A stretch of 64,000 nucleotides of DNA from Mesorhizobium sp. CU3 (GCF_006442965.1 NZ_VFWX01000001.1:186001-250000); one strand, 5' to 3'; numbered from the stretch's first letter, positions 27,245 to 36,353 are shown. The notes: generated by a model not told the origin, from the letters alone. Translations and numbers: made by a program.

Positions 27245-28018
27245 ATGGCCTATGAAACCATCATCGTCGAGACGCGTGGCAAGGTCGGCCTGATCACGCT
27301 GAACCGGCCGCAGGCGCTCAATGCGCTGAATTCGCAGGTGATGGCGGAAGTCGTGGCCGCGGTGAACGCTTTCAGCGCCGATCCCGGCATCGGCGCAATG
27401 GTGCTTACCGGCTCGGAAAAGGCGTTTGCCGCCGGCGCCGACATCAAGCAAATGCAGGCGATCGCCTTTGTGGATGCCTATACGCAGGACTTCTTCGTCG
27501 GCTGGGAGGAACTCACCCGCGCGCGCAAGCCCATCATCGCCGCCGTGGCGGGCTATGCGCTCGGCGGCGGCTGCGAACTGGCGATGATGTGCGACTTCAT
27601 CATCGCCGCCGACAGCGCCAAATTCGGCCAGCCTGAAATCACGCTCGGCGTCATGCCGGGTATGGGCGGGTCGCAGCGGCTGACGCGTTTCGTCGGCAAG
27701 TCGAAAGCCATGGACATGTGCCTGACCGGCCGGATGATGGATGCAGCCGAAGCCGAGCGCTGCGGGCTCGTTTCGCGGGTGGTGCCTGCCGCGGATTTGG
27801 TCGAGGAAGCGCTGAAGGCGGCGGCGAAGATCGCGGCGTTCTCGCTGCCATCGGTCATGATGACCAAGGAAGCGGTGAACCGTGCTTACGAGACAACGCT
27901 TGCAGAGGGATTGCGGTTCGAGCGCCGGCTATTCCACTCGCTGTTCGCCCTCGACGACCAGAAGGAAGGCATGGCCGCCTTTGTCGAGAAGCGGAAGCCG
28001 AATTTCAGCAATCGCTGA
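27245..28018 (+). CDS. Enoyl-CoA hydratase
   Basis: This 257-residue crotonase-family enzyme has the oxyanion-hole motif AAGADIKQM near residue 63 and [13 protein letters not shown] near residue 105, and the second catalytic Glu in [13 protein letters not shown]. It hydrates trans-2-enoyl-CoA in fatty-acid degradation. It starts 40 bases after mutM with GAGGAG seven bases before the ATG. The stop codon lies inside the 5' arm of its terminator. Confidence 0.93.
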   Translation: MAYETIIVETRGKVGLITLNRPQALNALNSQVMAEVVAAVNAFSADPGIGAMVLTGSEKAFAAGADIKQMQAIAFVDAYTQDFFVGWEELTRARKPIIAAVAGYALGGGCELAMMCDFIIAADSAKFGQPEITLGVMPGMGGSQRLTRFVGKSKAMDMCLTGRMMDAAEAERCGLVSRVVPAADLVEEALKAAAKIAAFSLPSVMMTKEAVNRAYETTLAEGLRFERRLFHSLFALDDQKEGMAAFVEKRKPNFSNR

Positions 28019-28066
28019 AATGCCTTGCGCGGATACATATAGCGGCAACGCATTTCAGCCTTTTTT
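28014..28066 (+). terminator. Terminator of the enoyl-CoA hydratase gene
   Basis: GCTGAAATGC (28014-28023) pairs with GCATTTCAGC (28050-28059), followed by C and six T. The 5' arm includes the gene's stop codon. Confidence 0.8.
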
Positions 28067-28069
28067 ATT

Positions 28070-28100
28070 GATGCACAATTTTGGGCGACATCCATTGGAG
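28070..28100. repeat. Intergenic repeat fragment, copy 2
   Basis: TTTTGGGCGACATCCATTGG near 28079-28098 is nearly the same as the right arm of the repeat at 12517-12573. The left arm is mostly missing, so this looks like a partial copy. Confidence 0.5.
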
Positions 28101-28126
28101 CCTTTCAAAAAGACGACCAAGTGGCG

Positions 28127-28155
28127 TTGACGCGCCGGAAAAGCTGAACTATAAG
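28127..28155 (+). promoter_or_regulatory. Sigma-70 promoter of rpsT
   Basis: TTGACG (28127-28132), a 17-base spacer and TATAAG (28150-28155) form a strong housekeeping promoter, giving a leader of about 85 bases before rpsT. Confidence 0.75.
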
Positions 28156-28246
28156 CCGCACCAACCGAGGCGGCCCTGTGGCTGCCCGTTTGTTTTTTGC
28201 GCCTAGCAGCAACCGCTGGCGCCCACCAGATCAGAAGAGAGGCATC

Positions 28247-28513
28247 ATGGCCAATACTTCCTCGGCCAAAAAGGCAACGCGCAAGATCGCCCGCCGCGCC
28301 GCGGTCAACAAGAATCGCCGCTCGCGCGTCCGCACCTATGTCCGCAAGGTCGAAGAGGCGCTGGCCGCCGGCGACAAGGCCGCTGCGGTCGAAGCCTTCA
28401 AGGCTGCCGAGCCGGAATTGATGCGCGCCGCCAGCAAGGGCGTGGTCCACAAGAACACGGCGTCGCGCAAGGTTTCGCGGCTCGCCCAGAGGGTCAAGAC
28501 TCTGTCGGCCTGA
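28247..28513 (+). CDS. rpsT: 30S ribosomal protein S20
   Basis: This 88-residue lysine- and arginine-rich protein is S20, starting [17 protein letters not shown] and ending [12 protein letters not shown]. It binds 16S rRNA in the small subunit. The ATG at 28247 follows AGAAGAGAGG, a good ribosome-binding site. It is a single-gene unit between its own promoter and terminator, just upstream of dnaA, a placement common in Rhizobiales. Confidence 0.97.
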   Translation: MANTSSAKKATRKIARRAAVNKNRRSRVRTYVRKVEEALAAGDKAAAVEAFKAAEPELMRAASKGVVHKNTASRKVSRLAQRVKTLSA

Positions 28514-28543
28514 TCGACTTAAGGCCTTCCGCAATCTTCTTCG

Positions 28544-28570
28544 AACCCGGCCGAATAGGCCGGGTTTTTT
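28544..28570 (+). terminator. Intrinsic terminator of rpsT
   Basis: AACCCGGCC and GGCCGGGTT form a 9-bp stem with a five-base loop, followed by a T-run. Confidence 0.92.
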
Positions 28571-29344
28571 CGTTTGCCGGCAAGCACTTAAAAGAATGCC
28601 TCCAAACCTCTCTTGCGGCTGGATTTCAGAGCTGCGAATATTTTGCCGGCACATACGCGCTCACTAATGTCGAAGCGCCCGCGATGCGGCGAAGGCCTTA
28701 ATCTAGCCTGTCACAAATTCCCTATATATTTCAGCTGCTTACAGCCGGTCATCCACAGCTTGTTCAACTCACGGACGAGCAATGGGGGAGAAGTAGCTGT
28801 CAAGAGAATTATTTCAGAATATTTCGTTTCGGGCGGCCTTTTTCATATTCGCCGGAAAAGGTTTTGAATCACAATGGCTTTGTCAAAACGTGCCGCTGCG
28901 GCACCCGATTTCAGGCCCTGTTCGGTAACCAGATTCGTTAAAAATCCGTTAGAGGTGGCCTTGCCCTATCCACAGCGATTTCGGTAATGTCCACTCATCG
29001 AAGGGACGGGCACTTGCCCCTGACCCAGCCTGGATCGGCCAGCACAAAATGGCAGAATTCATGACGCGGAGCAATTCCGCGCACGGCTTGGTTTGTCTCT
29101 TCGGTGCGGGTAGGGGACTGGCGTAATTGTACATGGCAGTCGACGTCGCGCCGGCGATTTCGCCGGACGGTATCGTATTGTCCTGACCTTGTCAGCAAGC
29201 TGGCTTGTGGGAGCCAGTGTTGGTCCCTTGCGCGACGTTGTCAGCCACCGCGGCGGTGGCGAAGCAACGAACGGGATCGTCGGACCAAGGGTGCAGGAGG
29301 CGCACCCCCGGCGGAAAGAAGGGTACGAGAGCGAAGGACTCGAT
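28571..29344 (+). promoter_or_regulatory. dnaA upstream control region
   Basis: No convincing gene lies in these 774 bases. Notable sites are DnaA-box-like TCATCCACA (28749-28757) and CTATCCACA (28966-28974), CcrM sites GAATC (28866-28870) and GATTC (28932-28936), and a CtrA-like TTAA-N7-TTAG (28938-28952). The stretch 28690-28960 is clearly richer in A and T than its surroundings. It probably holds the dnaA promoter and a long leader. Use as a replication origin is possible but not shown; in several relatives the origin is elsewhere. Confidence 0.6.
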
Positions 29345-30889
29345 ATGCAAAGCGGCATTGAACGGGAGCTAACGGGCGAACTGCCATTTCCAGCAACTTT
29401 TGTCGGGGGGAACGACATGGTGGCATCCAACGACGCGGAACAGAAGTTCGAGCGGGTCAAGACCCAGCTGAAGGCGCGTCTAGGGGCCGAGGTCTATTCA
29501 AGCTGGTTCGGCCGCATGAAGGTGGCCGAGGCCTCTCGCGGCATTGTCCGTATCTCCGTGCCCACGGCGTTCCTGCGGTCGTGGATCAACGGCCACTATC
29601 TCGACCTGATTGCCGAGCTGTGGAAGCATGAGGATCCGGACGTCCTCAAGATCGAGATTGTCGTACGCACCGCGACCCGGCAGGGCCGCAATGCTGTCGA
29701 GCCGGAGATCGCGCCGGCACGCAAGATGACCAAGCAGACGCAGACCGCCCTGGCCGCCGGCACCGTGGCCGCCGGGCGGGTGGAACGGGCGCCGACGCCC
29801 CGCCAGGGCGTGCCCGCGGAGCCGGAGTTCCGCCACAACGTGCTCGGCTCGCCACTCGACCCGCGCTACACGTTCAACTCCTTCATCGAAGGTCCGTCGA
29901 ACCGGGTCGCCTTCGCGGCAGCGAGAGCTGTGGCGGAATCGCAGTCGAGCGCGGTGCGCTTCAACCCGCTGTTCCTTCACGCGACCGTCGGGCTCGGCAA
30001 GACGCATCTGTTGCAGGCCATCGCCGCGGAATCGCTGCGGCACAACCCGAAGTCGCGCGTCGTCTATCTGACGGCGGAATATTTCATGTGGCGCTTCGCT
30101 ACCGCGATCCGCGACAACAATGCGCTGACGCTAAAGGAGCAGCTGCGCGACATCGACCTCTTGATCATCGACGACATGCAGTTCCTGCAGGGTAAGTCGA
30201 TCCAGCACGAGTTCTGCCATCTCATCAACATGCTGCTCGACAGCGCCAAACAGGTGGTGGTCGCCGCCGACCGGCCGCCGTCGGAACTGGAATCGCTGGA
30301 GCCGCGCGTTCGCTCGCGCCTCAATGGCGGCGTGGCGCTGGAAATGTCGGCGCCGGACTTCGCCATGCGGCTCGGCATGCTCAAGCTGCGACGCGCCACC
30401 GCCAAGAATGATGACGCCTCGCTCGACATCTCCGACGAGATCCTCGACCATGTGGCGCGCACAGTGACGGGCAGCGGGCGCGAACTCGAAGGCGCCTTCA
30501 ACCAGCTACTGTTCCGCCAGTCGTTCGAGCCGCAGATCACCATCGACCGCATCGACGAGATCCTCGGCCATATCTACCGCTCCGGCGAGCCGAAGCGGGT
30601 GCGCATCGAAGACATCCAGCGCATCGTGGCGCGCCACTACAACGTGTCGAAGACGGAGCTTCTGTCCAACCGGCGCACGCGCACCATCGTCAAGCCGCGG
30701 CAGGTGGCGATGTATCTGTCGAAGGTGATGACGCCGCGCTCGCTGCCTGAGATCGGGCGGCGTTTCGGCGGCCGGGACCACACGACCGTATTGCACGCCG
30801 TGCGCAAAATCGAAGATCTCTCGGGGGCCGACAACACGCTGGCGCAGGAGTTGGAGCTGCTCAGAAGGCTGATCAACGACCAGGCCTGA
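29345..30889 (+). CDS. dnaA: Chromosomal replication initiator DnaA
   Basis: This 514-residue protein has domain I ([13 protein letters not shown] from about residue 35), a linker (about 115-165), the AAA+ domain III with Walker A GLGKT (216-220) and Walker [10 protein letters not shown] (272-280), and domain IV with the DNA-binding signature [16 protein letters not shown] near the C-terminus. It opens the replication origin. The ATG at 29345 follows GAAGGA at good spacing; an in-frame ATG at 29417 follows GGGGGA and also fits, giving 490 residues, so the start is not settled. The upstream region has DnaA-box-like sites, in line with autoregulation. Confidence 0.97.
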   Translation: MQSGIERELTGELPFPATFVGGNDMVASNDAEQKFERVKTQLKARLGAEVYSSWFGRMKVAEASRGIVRISVPTAFLRSWINGHYLDLIAELWKHEDPDVLKIEIVVRTATRQGRNAVEPEIAPARKMTKQTQTALAAGTVAAGRVERAPTPRQGVPAEPEFRHNVLGSPLDPRYTFNSFIEGPSNRVAFAAARAVAESQSSAVRFNPLFLHATVGLGKTHLLQAIAAESLRHNPKSRVVYLTAEYFMWRFATAIRDNNALTLKEQLRDIDLLIIDDMQFLQGKSIQHEFCHLINMLLDSAKQVVVAADRPPSELESLEPRVRSRLNGGVALEMSAPDFAMRLGMLKLRRATAKNDDASLDISDEILDHVARTVTGSGRELEGAFNQLLFRQSFEPQITIDRIDEILGHIYRSGEPKRVRIEDIQRIVARHYNVSKTELLSNRRTRTIVKPRQVAMYLSKVMTPRSLPEIGRRFGGRDHTTVLHAVRKIEDLSGADNTLAQELELLRRLINDQA

Positions 30890-30904
30890 GGCGGCACGAA
30901 AACG

Positions 30905-30993
30905 GCCGGCGGCGCGCTTCGCCGGCTTTATCCCCAGAAAGCCCGCGCTGCCGGCCGGAACCGGTGCCGCGGGCTTGCGTTTGCGGGCTTTTT
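30905..30993 (+). terminator. Hairpins after dnaA, with two alternative 3' arms
   Basis: A first hairpin (GCCGGCG 30905-30911 with CGCCGGC 30920-30926) lies 15 bases after the dnaA stop. A second 5' arm, AAGCCCGCG at 30939-30947, can pair with CGCGGGCTT (30968-30976) or with GCGGGCTT at 30983-30990, which is followed by TTT. Only the second pairing makes a terminator with a U-run. Together they should reduce read-through into dnaN. Confidence 0.6.
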
Positions 30994-31090
30994 ACTGTCA
31001 GCTTGCAGAGATTCTGAAGCCTTTCAGAGCTTTCGCGGGAGTGCCGCCTCTTGGTGACCCGCTCATTCATTGAAGCGAGCCTGTTTCGTC

Positions 31091-32209
31091 ATGCGTGTTA
31101 TCCTGGAACGGTCAAATCTCCTGAAGTCCCTCAACCACGTCCATCGCGTGGTCGAGCGGCGCAACACCATACCGATCCTGTCCAACGTGCTGCTCAGCGC
31201 CGAGGGCGCCAGCCTCGAGATGAAGGCCACCGACCTCGACCTCGAAGTGACGGAGGCCACGCCCGCCAAGGTCGAGCGCGGCGGCGCCACGACAGTGCCG
31301 GCGCATCTGCTCTACGACATCGTGCGCAAGCTTTCCGACGGCGCCGAGGTGATGCTGAAGACCGACGAGGACGGCAACGCCATGACCGTCACCTCCGGCC
31401 GCTCCAGCTTCCGGCTGCAATGCCTGCCGCAGTCCGACTTCCCGGAGCTTTCGGCCGGCTCGTTCTCGCATATTTTCCGGCTGGAATCGGCGGCTCTCAA
31501 GGGATTGATCGACAAGACCCAGTTCGCCATCTCGACCGAAGAGACGCGCTACTATCTCAACGGCATCTTCCTGCACACGCATGAAGCCGGCGGCAAGCTC
31601 AAGCTGCGCTCGGTGGCGACCGACGGACATCGCCTGGCGCGCGCCGAGATCGACGCGCCGGCGGGCTCCGAAGGCATGCCCGGCATCATCATTCCGCGCA
31701 AGACGGTGAGCGAGCTGCAGAAGCTCGTCGACGATCCGGATGTGGCGGTGACGACGGAACTGTCCGACACCAAGATCCGCTTCACCATCGGCAGCGTGGT
31801 TTTGACCTCGAAGCTGATTGACGGCACCTTCCCCGACTATCAGCGCGTCATTCCGACCGGCAACGACAAGAAGCTGATCATCGACCGCCAAACTTTTGCC
31901 GCGGCCGTCGACCGCGTGTCGACCATTTCGTCGGAGCGCGGCCGGGCGGTCAAGCTTTCGATCAATGACGGCCAGCTTACGCTTGCCGTCAACAATCCGG
32001 ATTCGGGCAGCGCCACCGAGGAACTGGCGGCGGATTATTCGTCGGACCCGATCGAGATCGGCTTCAACGCGAAATACCTGCTCGATGTCGCAGCGCAACT
32101 CACCGGCACGGAAGCCAAGTTCATGCTGGCCGACGCCGGATCGCCGACGCTGATCCACGATATGGCCGACGAGACCGCGCTCTACGTGCTGATGCCGATG
32201 CGCGTCTAG
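31091..32209 (+). CDS. dnaN: DNA polymerase III beta sliding clamp
   Basis: This 372-residue protein is the beta clamp, starting MRVILERSNLLKSLNHVHRVVERRNTIPILSNVLL and ending in the conserved ALYVLMPMRV. Three clamp domains of about 120 residues are expected and the length fits. It encircles DNA and tethers the replicative polymerase. It lies 201 bases after dnaA, behind hairpins, and 24 bases before recF. The frame is open from 31070, but the ATG at 31091 matches the family N-terminus. Confidence 0.97.
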   Translation: MRVILERSNLLKSLNHVHRVVERRNTIPILSNVLLSAEGASLEMKATDLDLEVTEATPAKVERGGATTVPAHLLYDIVRKLSDGAEVMLKTDEDGNAMTVTSGRSSFRLQCLPQSDFPELSAGSFSHIFRLESAALKGLIDKTQFAISTEETRYYLNGIFLHTHEAGGKLKLRSVATDGHRLARAEIDAPAGSEGMPGIIIPRKTVSELQKLVDDPDVAVTTELSDTKIRFTIGSVVLTSKLIDGTFPDYQRVIPTGNDKKLIIDRQTFAAAVDRVSTISSERGRAVKLSINDGQLTLAVNNPDSGSATEELAADYSSDPIEIGFNAKYLLDVAAQLTGTEAKFMLADAGSPTLIHDMADETALYVLMPMRV

Positions 32210-32233
32210 GCCTGAGCAGGCTGCCATGTCGCC

Positions 32234-33394
32234 GTGATCGAGGATGCCAAACAGCTTCGGCAGCAAAGCCACATAAGTAAGCTGACACTTACCAATTTCC
32301 GCAACTATGCGGCGTTGTCGCTCGACCTTGCGCCTGGCGCGGTCGTTCTGTCAGGCGACAATGGCGCCGGCAAGACCAATCTCCTGGAAGCGATTTCATT
32401 GCTGACGCCGGGCCGCGGCCTGCGCCGCGCGCCCTATGGCGACGTGGCCCGCGAGGGCGGCGACGGCGGCTTTGCGCTGCATGCCCGGATCGAGGGGCCG
32501 GAAGGCGAAGTCGAGATCGGCACCGGCATTTCCGGCGGCGATGTGGCCGGCGAAGGCGGCAGGCGCGTGCGCATCAATGGTGCTGCGGCGCGATCGGCCG
32601 AAGAGATGCTGGAATGGCTGCGTGTCGTGTGGCTGACGCCGACGATGGACGGGCTGTTTCCCGGCCCGGCCGCCGACCGCCGCCGCTTCCTGGACCGGTT
32701 GGTGCTGGCGATCGACCCCGGCCATGGCCAACGCGCACTCGACTATGAGAAGGCGATGCGCGGCCGTAACCGTTTGCTTACCGAAGGCTCGCGCGATGGC
32801 GCCTGGTTCGATGCGATCGAGACTCAGATGGCCGAGACCGGTGTCGCGATCGCCGCGGCGCGGGCCGAACTGGTGCGGCTGCTTGCCGCGATGATCGACA
32901 GGCTGCCCGGCAGCGGCCCGTTCCCGCAGGCCGACATCAGCCTTTCCGGCGATCTGGAAAGCGCGGTAGCTCAAGCGCCAGCCGTCGATGTCGAGGAGCG
33001 CTTCCGGGCGATGCTTGCCAATGGCCGCGAGCGCGACCGCGCCGCCGGCCGCACGCTGGACGGCCCGCACCGCTCCGATCTGGTGGTGCGGCACCGACCG
33101 AAGTCGATGCCGGCGGAACTGTGCTCGACCGGCGAACAGAAAGCGCTGCTGGTCGGGATCGTGGTGTCGCATGCGAGGCTGACCGGCGAGATGTCGGGCC
33201 TGACGCCGATCCTGCTGCTCGACGAGATTGCCGCACATCTCGACGCCGGCCGCCGCGCTGCGCTGTTCTCCATCCTCGAGGAGCTGAATTGCCAGGCGTT
33301 CATGACCGGCACGGACGCGGCGCTGTTTTCCAGCCTCGAGGGCCGCGCGCAGTTCCTGACGGTCGATCACGGCAGCGTCGGGCCGACCGGCTGA
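32234..33394 (+). CDS. recF: DNA repair and recombination protein RecF
   Basis: This 386-residue SMC-like ATPase has Walker A LSGDNGAGKTNLLEAISLL near residue 36, the signature STGEQKALLVG and Walker B ILLLDEIAAHLDAGRR in the C-terminal part. It loads RecA at gapped DNA with RecO and RecR. The start is a GTG at 32234, followed by a short extra segment before the conserved ISKLTLTNFRNY. It follows dnaN after 24 bases, the classical dnaA-dnaN-recF order. Confidence 0.95.
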   Translation: MIEDAKQLRQQSHISKLTLTNFRNYAALSLDLAPGAVVLSGDNGAGKTNLLEAISLLTPGRGLRRAPYGDVAREGGDGGFALHARIEGPEGEVEIGTGISGGDVAGEGGRRVRINGAAARSAEEMLEWLRVVWLTPTMDGLFPGPAADRRRFLDRLVLAIDPGHGQRALDYEKAMRGRNRLLTEGSRDGAWFDAIETQMAETGVAIAAARAELVRLLAAMIDRLPGSGPFPQADISLSGDLESAVAQAPAVDVEERFRAMLANGRERDRAAGRTLDGPHRSDLVVRHRPKSMPAELCSTGEQKALLVGIVVSHARLTGEMSGLTPILLLDEIAAHLDAGRRAALFSILEELNCQAFMTGTDAALFSSLEGRAQFLTVDHGSVGPTG

Positions 33395-33426
33395 CAACGC
33401 CTTGCGCCAGCGATAAGGTCTCGGCC

Positions 33427-34182
33427 ATGACCAATGCCGCCCTCTCCGACGAAGAGCTCGAACGCTATGCGCGCCATATCGTGCTGCCGGAGGTCGGCGG
33501 CGCCGGCCAGCAGAAGCTGAAGCGGGCGCGTGTGCTGGTCATCGGCGCCGGCGGGCTCGGCGCCCCGGTGCTCGAATATCTCGCCGCGGCCGGCGTCGGC
33601 ACGCTCGGCATCGTCGACGACGACACGGTGTCGCTTTCCAACCTGCAGCGGCAGGTCATCCACGGCACGGACGCGATCGGCATGGCCAAGACCGACAGCG
33701 CCGCGGCGGCTATCAGGCGCATCAACCCCAATGTCGCGGTCGAGCTGCACCATTTCAGGCTGACGGCCGAAAGCGCCCCTACCCTCGTCGCGCGCTACGA
33801 TGTCGTCGTCGACGGCTCGGACAATTTCGACACGCGTTATGCCGTGGCCGATGCCTGCGCGGCGGAGCGAAAGCCGCTGGTGCATGCCGCTGTCGGCCGT
33901 TTCGACGGCTCGCTCACCGTGCTGAAGCCGTTCGAGACAGGCGCCGACGGCAAGCGCAATCCAAGCTATCGCGACCTTTTCCCGGAAGCGCCGCCGGAAG
34001 GCCTGGTGCCGTCCTGCGCGGTGGCCGGCATCGTCGGCGCGCTGACTGGCGTCATCGGCACATTGCAGGCCATGGAAACGATCAAGCTGATCGCCGGCAT
34101 CGGCGAACCGCTGATCGGCCGGCTGCTGCTCTACGATGCGCTGACAGCGCGCTTCGAGACCATTCGCTACAGGGCAGCGTGA
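33427..34182 (+). CDS. moeB: MoeB/ThiF-family adenylyltransferase lacking the zinc cysteines
   Basis: This 251-residue E1-like enzyme has the ATP-binding motif VIGAGGLGAPVLEYLAAAGVG (residues 38-58), DDDTVSLSNLQRQ, and the candidate catalytic C197 in VPSCAVAG. It would adenylate the C-terminal glycine of a ubiquitin-like sulfur carrier (MoaD or ThiS). The usual MoeB zinc pair CYRC is here S180-Y-R-D183, and no second CxxC is seen near the C-terminus, so it is a zinc-less form. It starts 32 bases after recF and four bases before the GNAT gene. Whether it serves molybdopterin, thiamine or another pathway is open. Confidence 0.8.
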   Translation: MTNAALSDEELERYARHIVLPEVGGAGQQKLKRARVLVIGAGGLGAPVLEYLAAAGVGTLGIVDDDTVSLSNLQRQVIHGTDAIGMAKTDSAAAAIRRINPNVAVELHHFRLTAESAPTLVARYDVVVDGSDNFDTRYAVADACAAERKPLVHAAVGRFDGSLTVLKPFETGADGKRNPSYRDLFPEAPPEGLVPSCAVAGIVGALTGVIGTLQAMETIKLIAGIGEPLIGRLLLYDALTARFETIRYRAA

Positions 34183-34186
34183 GCGC

Positions 34187-34675
34187 ATGGATCAGCGGGT
34201 GGACATCTTCATCACCAGGATCGCGCCGGACTTTGCCCGATGGGACGAATTGCTGGCACTGATCATGCGCGCCTTCGCCTCTATGGACGGCGTCATCGAT
34301 CCGCCCTCCTCGGCGCATCTTTTGACGGCCAAGACGCTGAGCGAGAAGGCGAAGCGCGAGACGGCTTTCCTCGCCATCGAGAACGGCCGCATCATCGGGT
34401 GCGTGTTCGCCCTGGGGAGAGCCCGAGATTTCTATGTCGGCAAATTGGCCGTCGACCCGGAGCGCCAGCGCCAGGGCATCGGATCCCGCTTGATGCAAGC
34501 TGTGGAACGGCTTGCCCGTGAGGGCGGCAAGGAGGCCATCGAGTTGCAGACCCGCATCGAGCTCACTGCAAACCATGCGGCCTTTGCACGTTTCGGCTTT
34601 CGCGAGACCGAACGTACGGCGCATGAGGGCTACGACCGGCCGACCTCTATCACCATGCGCAAGGTGCTGACATGA
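34187..34675 (+). CDS. GNAT N-acetyltransferase, first of the aconitase-X unit
   Basis: This 162-residue protein has the GNAT fold, with the acetyl-CoA loop VDPERQRQGIGSRLM near residues 91-105 and a C-terminal beta-strand region RFGFRETERTAHEGY. It starts four bases after the MoeB-like gene and its stop overlaps the aconitase-X large subunit ATG by four bases. Such coupling suggests that its substrate is part of the aconitase-X pathway, perhaps an amino acid or hydroxy acid; that is inference. The acceptor cannot be predicted. Confidence 0.8.
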   Translation: MDQRVDIFITRIAPDFARWDELLALIMRAFASMDGVIDPPSSAHLLTAKTLSEKAKRETAFLAIENGRIIGCVFALGRARDFYVGKLAVDPERQRQGIGSRLMQAVERLAREGGKEAIELQTRIELTANHAAFARFGFRETERTAHEGYDRPTSITMRKVLT

Positions 34676-35925
34676 GCCTCGTACTCAGCCCGGAAGAACA
34701 GGCGATCGCCGCCGGCCATGACGGCGCGGCGATGGCGATGCGCATCGTCGCCGAAAGCGCCCGACTGCTCGGCGCGCCGCGGCTGATCCCGATCGCTTCC
34801 ACCCATATCGACGGCGCGCTCTATCACGGCGATTCCGGTACTTTGTTCGCCGAGCGGCTGGTCGAGGGCGGTGCCAAGGTCGCGGTGCGCTCGACATTGA
34901 ATGTCGGCGCGCTCGACCTGATGGGCTGCTCGCGCATACGCCTGGAAGAGCCGCAGCGCGGCATGGCCCGGCGGATGATGGAGGCCTATCGCAAGCTGGG
35001 CTGCGAGCAGAGCTGGACCTGTGCGCCCTATCAGGCCGGGCACCGGCCGGAGCAAGGCAGCGACGTCGCCTGGGGCGAGTCCAACGCCGTGGTGTTCTGC
35101 AATTCGGTGCTGGGCGCGCGCACCAACCGCTATGGCGACTTTCTCGACATCGCCTGCGCCATTGTCGGCCGCGCGCCCGACTATGGCCTGCATCGGCCCG
35201 AGAACCGCCGCGCGTGGCTTGTCTTCGACGTGTCAGGCCTATCGGCGTCCTTCCTTGCCTCGGAGATCGCCTGGCCGGTTCTGGGCAGCCTCTATGGCCG
35301 CGAGGTCGGCAACGCGATCGGCGTCGTCACCGGCATCGCCAACCATCCCGGCGAGGACGCGTTGAAGGCGTTCGGCGCCGCCGCCGCTTCATCCGGCGCG
35401 GTCGGCCTGTTCCATATCGCCGGCGTCACGCCCGAAGCCCCCGACGCCGAGACCATCCTGTCCGGGCATGCACCGGAAACGGTGATCCGCGTCACGCCGC
35501 AGATGGCCGCGAAAGCCCGCGCCGGCCTGTCGACGGCCACGGACCACGCAAGCATCGATGCGGTCGCCATCGGCAGCCCGCATCTGTCGGATGACGAGTT
35601 CGACCTTTTGGAGCGCTCGATCGCGGGGCGGCGGCTTGCCGTGCCGATCTATGCCTGCACCGGCCGCCATGCGCTTGCCGCGCTGGAGCGGAACGGCCGG
35701 CGCAAAGCGCTGGAGGCAAGCGGTGTCGTCATCGTTGCCGACACCTGCGTGGTGGTGACGCCGATCATGCCGCAGCTTTCAGGCGGCGTGCTGATGACCA
35801 ATTCCGGCAAATTCGCGCATTACGCGCCCGGCAACACCGGCTATGCGGTGCTCTACGCCTCGCTCGCCGACTGCGTCGAAAGCGCCGTGCTCGGCAAGCC
35901 CGTCTTCACGGATATCGCCGCATGA
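34672..35925 (+). CDS. Aconitase X catalytic (large) subunit, DUF521
   Basis: This 417-residue protein belongs to aconitase X (AcnX, DUF521), distant relatives of aconitase that dehydrate hydroxy acids using an iron site. Recognisable blocks are TCAPYQAGHRPEQGSDVAWGE (with C117), NAVVFCNSVLGARTNRYGDF (C143) and VADTCVVVTP (C359); these cysteines are candidates for metal ligands. Characterised members dehydrate cis-3-hydroxy-L-proline or mevalonate 5-phosphate. The subunit is separate from the small swivel domain, which overlaps its stop by four bases. The exact substrate is unknown. It is flanked by two GNAT genes. Confidence 0.85.
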   Translation: MSLVLSPEEQAIAAGHDGAAMAMRIVAESARLLGAPRLIPIASTHIDGALYHGDSGTLFAERLVEGGAKVAVRSTLNVGALDLMGCSRIRLEEPQRGMARRMMEAYRKLGCEQSWTCAPYQAGHRPEQGSDVAWGESNAVVFCNSVLGARTNRYGDFLDIACAIVGRAPDYGLHRPENRRAWLVFDVSGLSASFLASEIAWPVLGSLYGREVGNAIGVVTGIANHPGEDALKAFGAAAASSGAVGLFHIAGVTPEAPDAETILSGHAPETVIRVTPQMAAKARAGLSTATDHASIDAVAIGSPHLSDDEFDLLERSIAGRRLAVPIYACTGRHALAALERNGRRKALEASGVVIVADTCVVVTPIMPQLSGGVLMTNSGKFAHYAPGNTGYAVLYASLADCVESAVLGKPVFTDIAA

Positions 35926-36353
35926 ACGCCGCCGAAATCCTGGTGCCGGGCAAGACCGGCGAAGGCGAAGCGCTGGTGCTGACGGCGCCGATCAGCTTCT
36001 GGGGCGGTGTCGATCCGAAAACCGGCCGCATCACCGACGTGCGCCACCCTCAGCATGGGCAGAGCATATCAGGGCGCGTGCTGTTCCTGCCGGGCACGAT
36101 AGGATCGTCTTCCGCGTCGGCGGTGCTGATGGAGTTGGTGCATAACGGCCGGGCGCCGGCCGCACTTGTCCTGCATGAACCAGATGCGATCCTCCTGCTC
36201 GGCCTGATCGTCGCCAGGGAAATGGGCTGGCAGACACCTATGGCGGTGCGGCTGGGCAGTGACAAGTTCGATTCCATTCGGGGCAAGCTGGCCGTCGTCA
36301 ATGCGGACGGGTCGATCGTCTTGCGCATCAGCAAAGAAGACAGTGCATCATGA
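35922..36353 (+). CDS. Aconitase X swivel-domain (small) subunit, DUF126
   Basis: This 143-residue protein is the AcnX swivel domain, with the family motif RVLFLPGTIGSSSASAVLMEL near residues 52-72. It completes the active site of the large subunit, as separate small and large chains do in two-gene AcnX enzymes. It overlaps the large-subunit stop and the following GNAT start by four bases each, so the three are translationally coupled. Confidence 0.85.
   Translation: MNAAEILVPGKTGEGEALVLTAPISFWGGVDPKTGRITDVRHPQHGQSISGRVLFLPGTIGSSSASAVLMELVHNGRAPAALVLHEPDAILLLGLIVAREMGWQTPMAVRLGSDKFDSIRGKLAVVNADGSIVLRISKEDSAS

Noticed and set aside
28571..29344. Chromosome origin assigned to the dnaA upstream region
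   Set aside because: Only two imperfect DnaA boxes are seen and in several alphaproteobacteria the origin is not beside dnaA. It is left as an open question.
31070..31090. Longer dnaN start at 31070
   Set aside because: The extra residues do not match the conserved clamp N-terminus, which begins at 31091.
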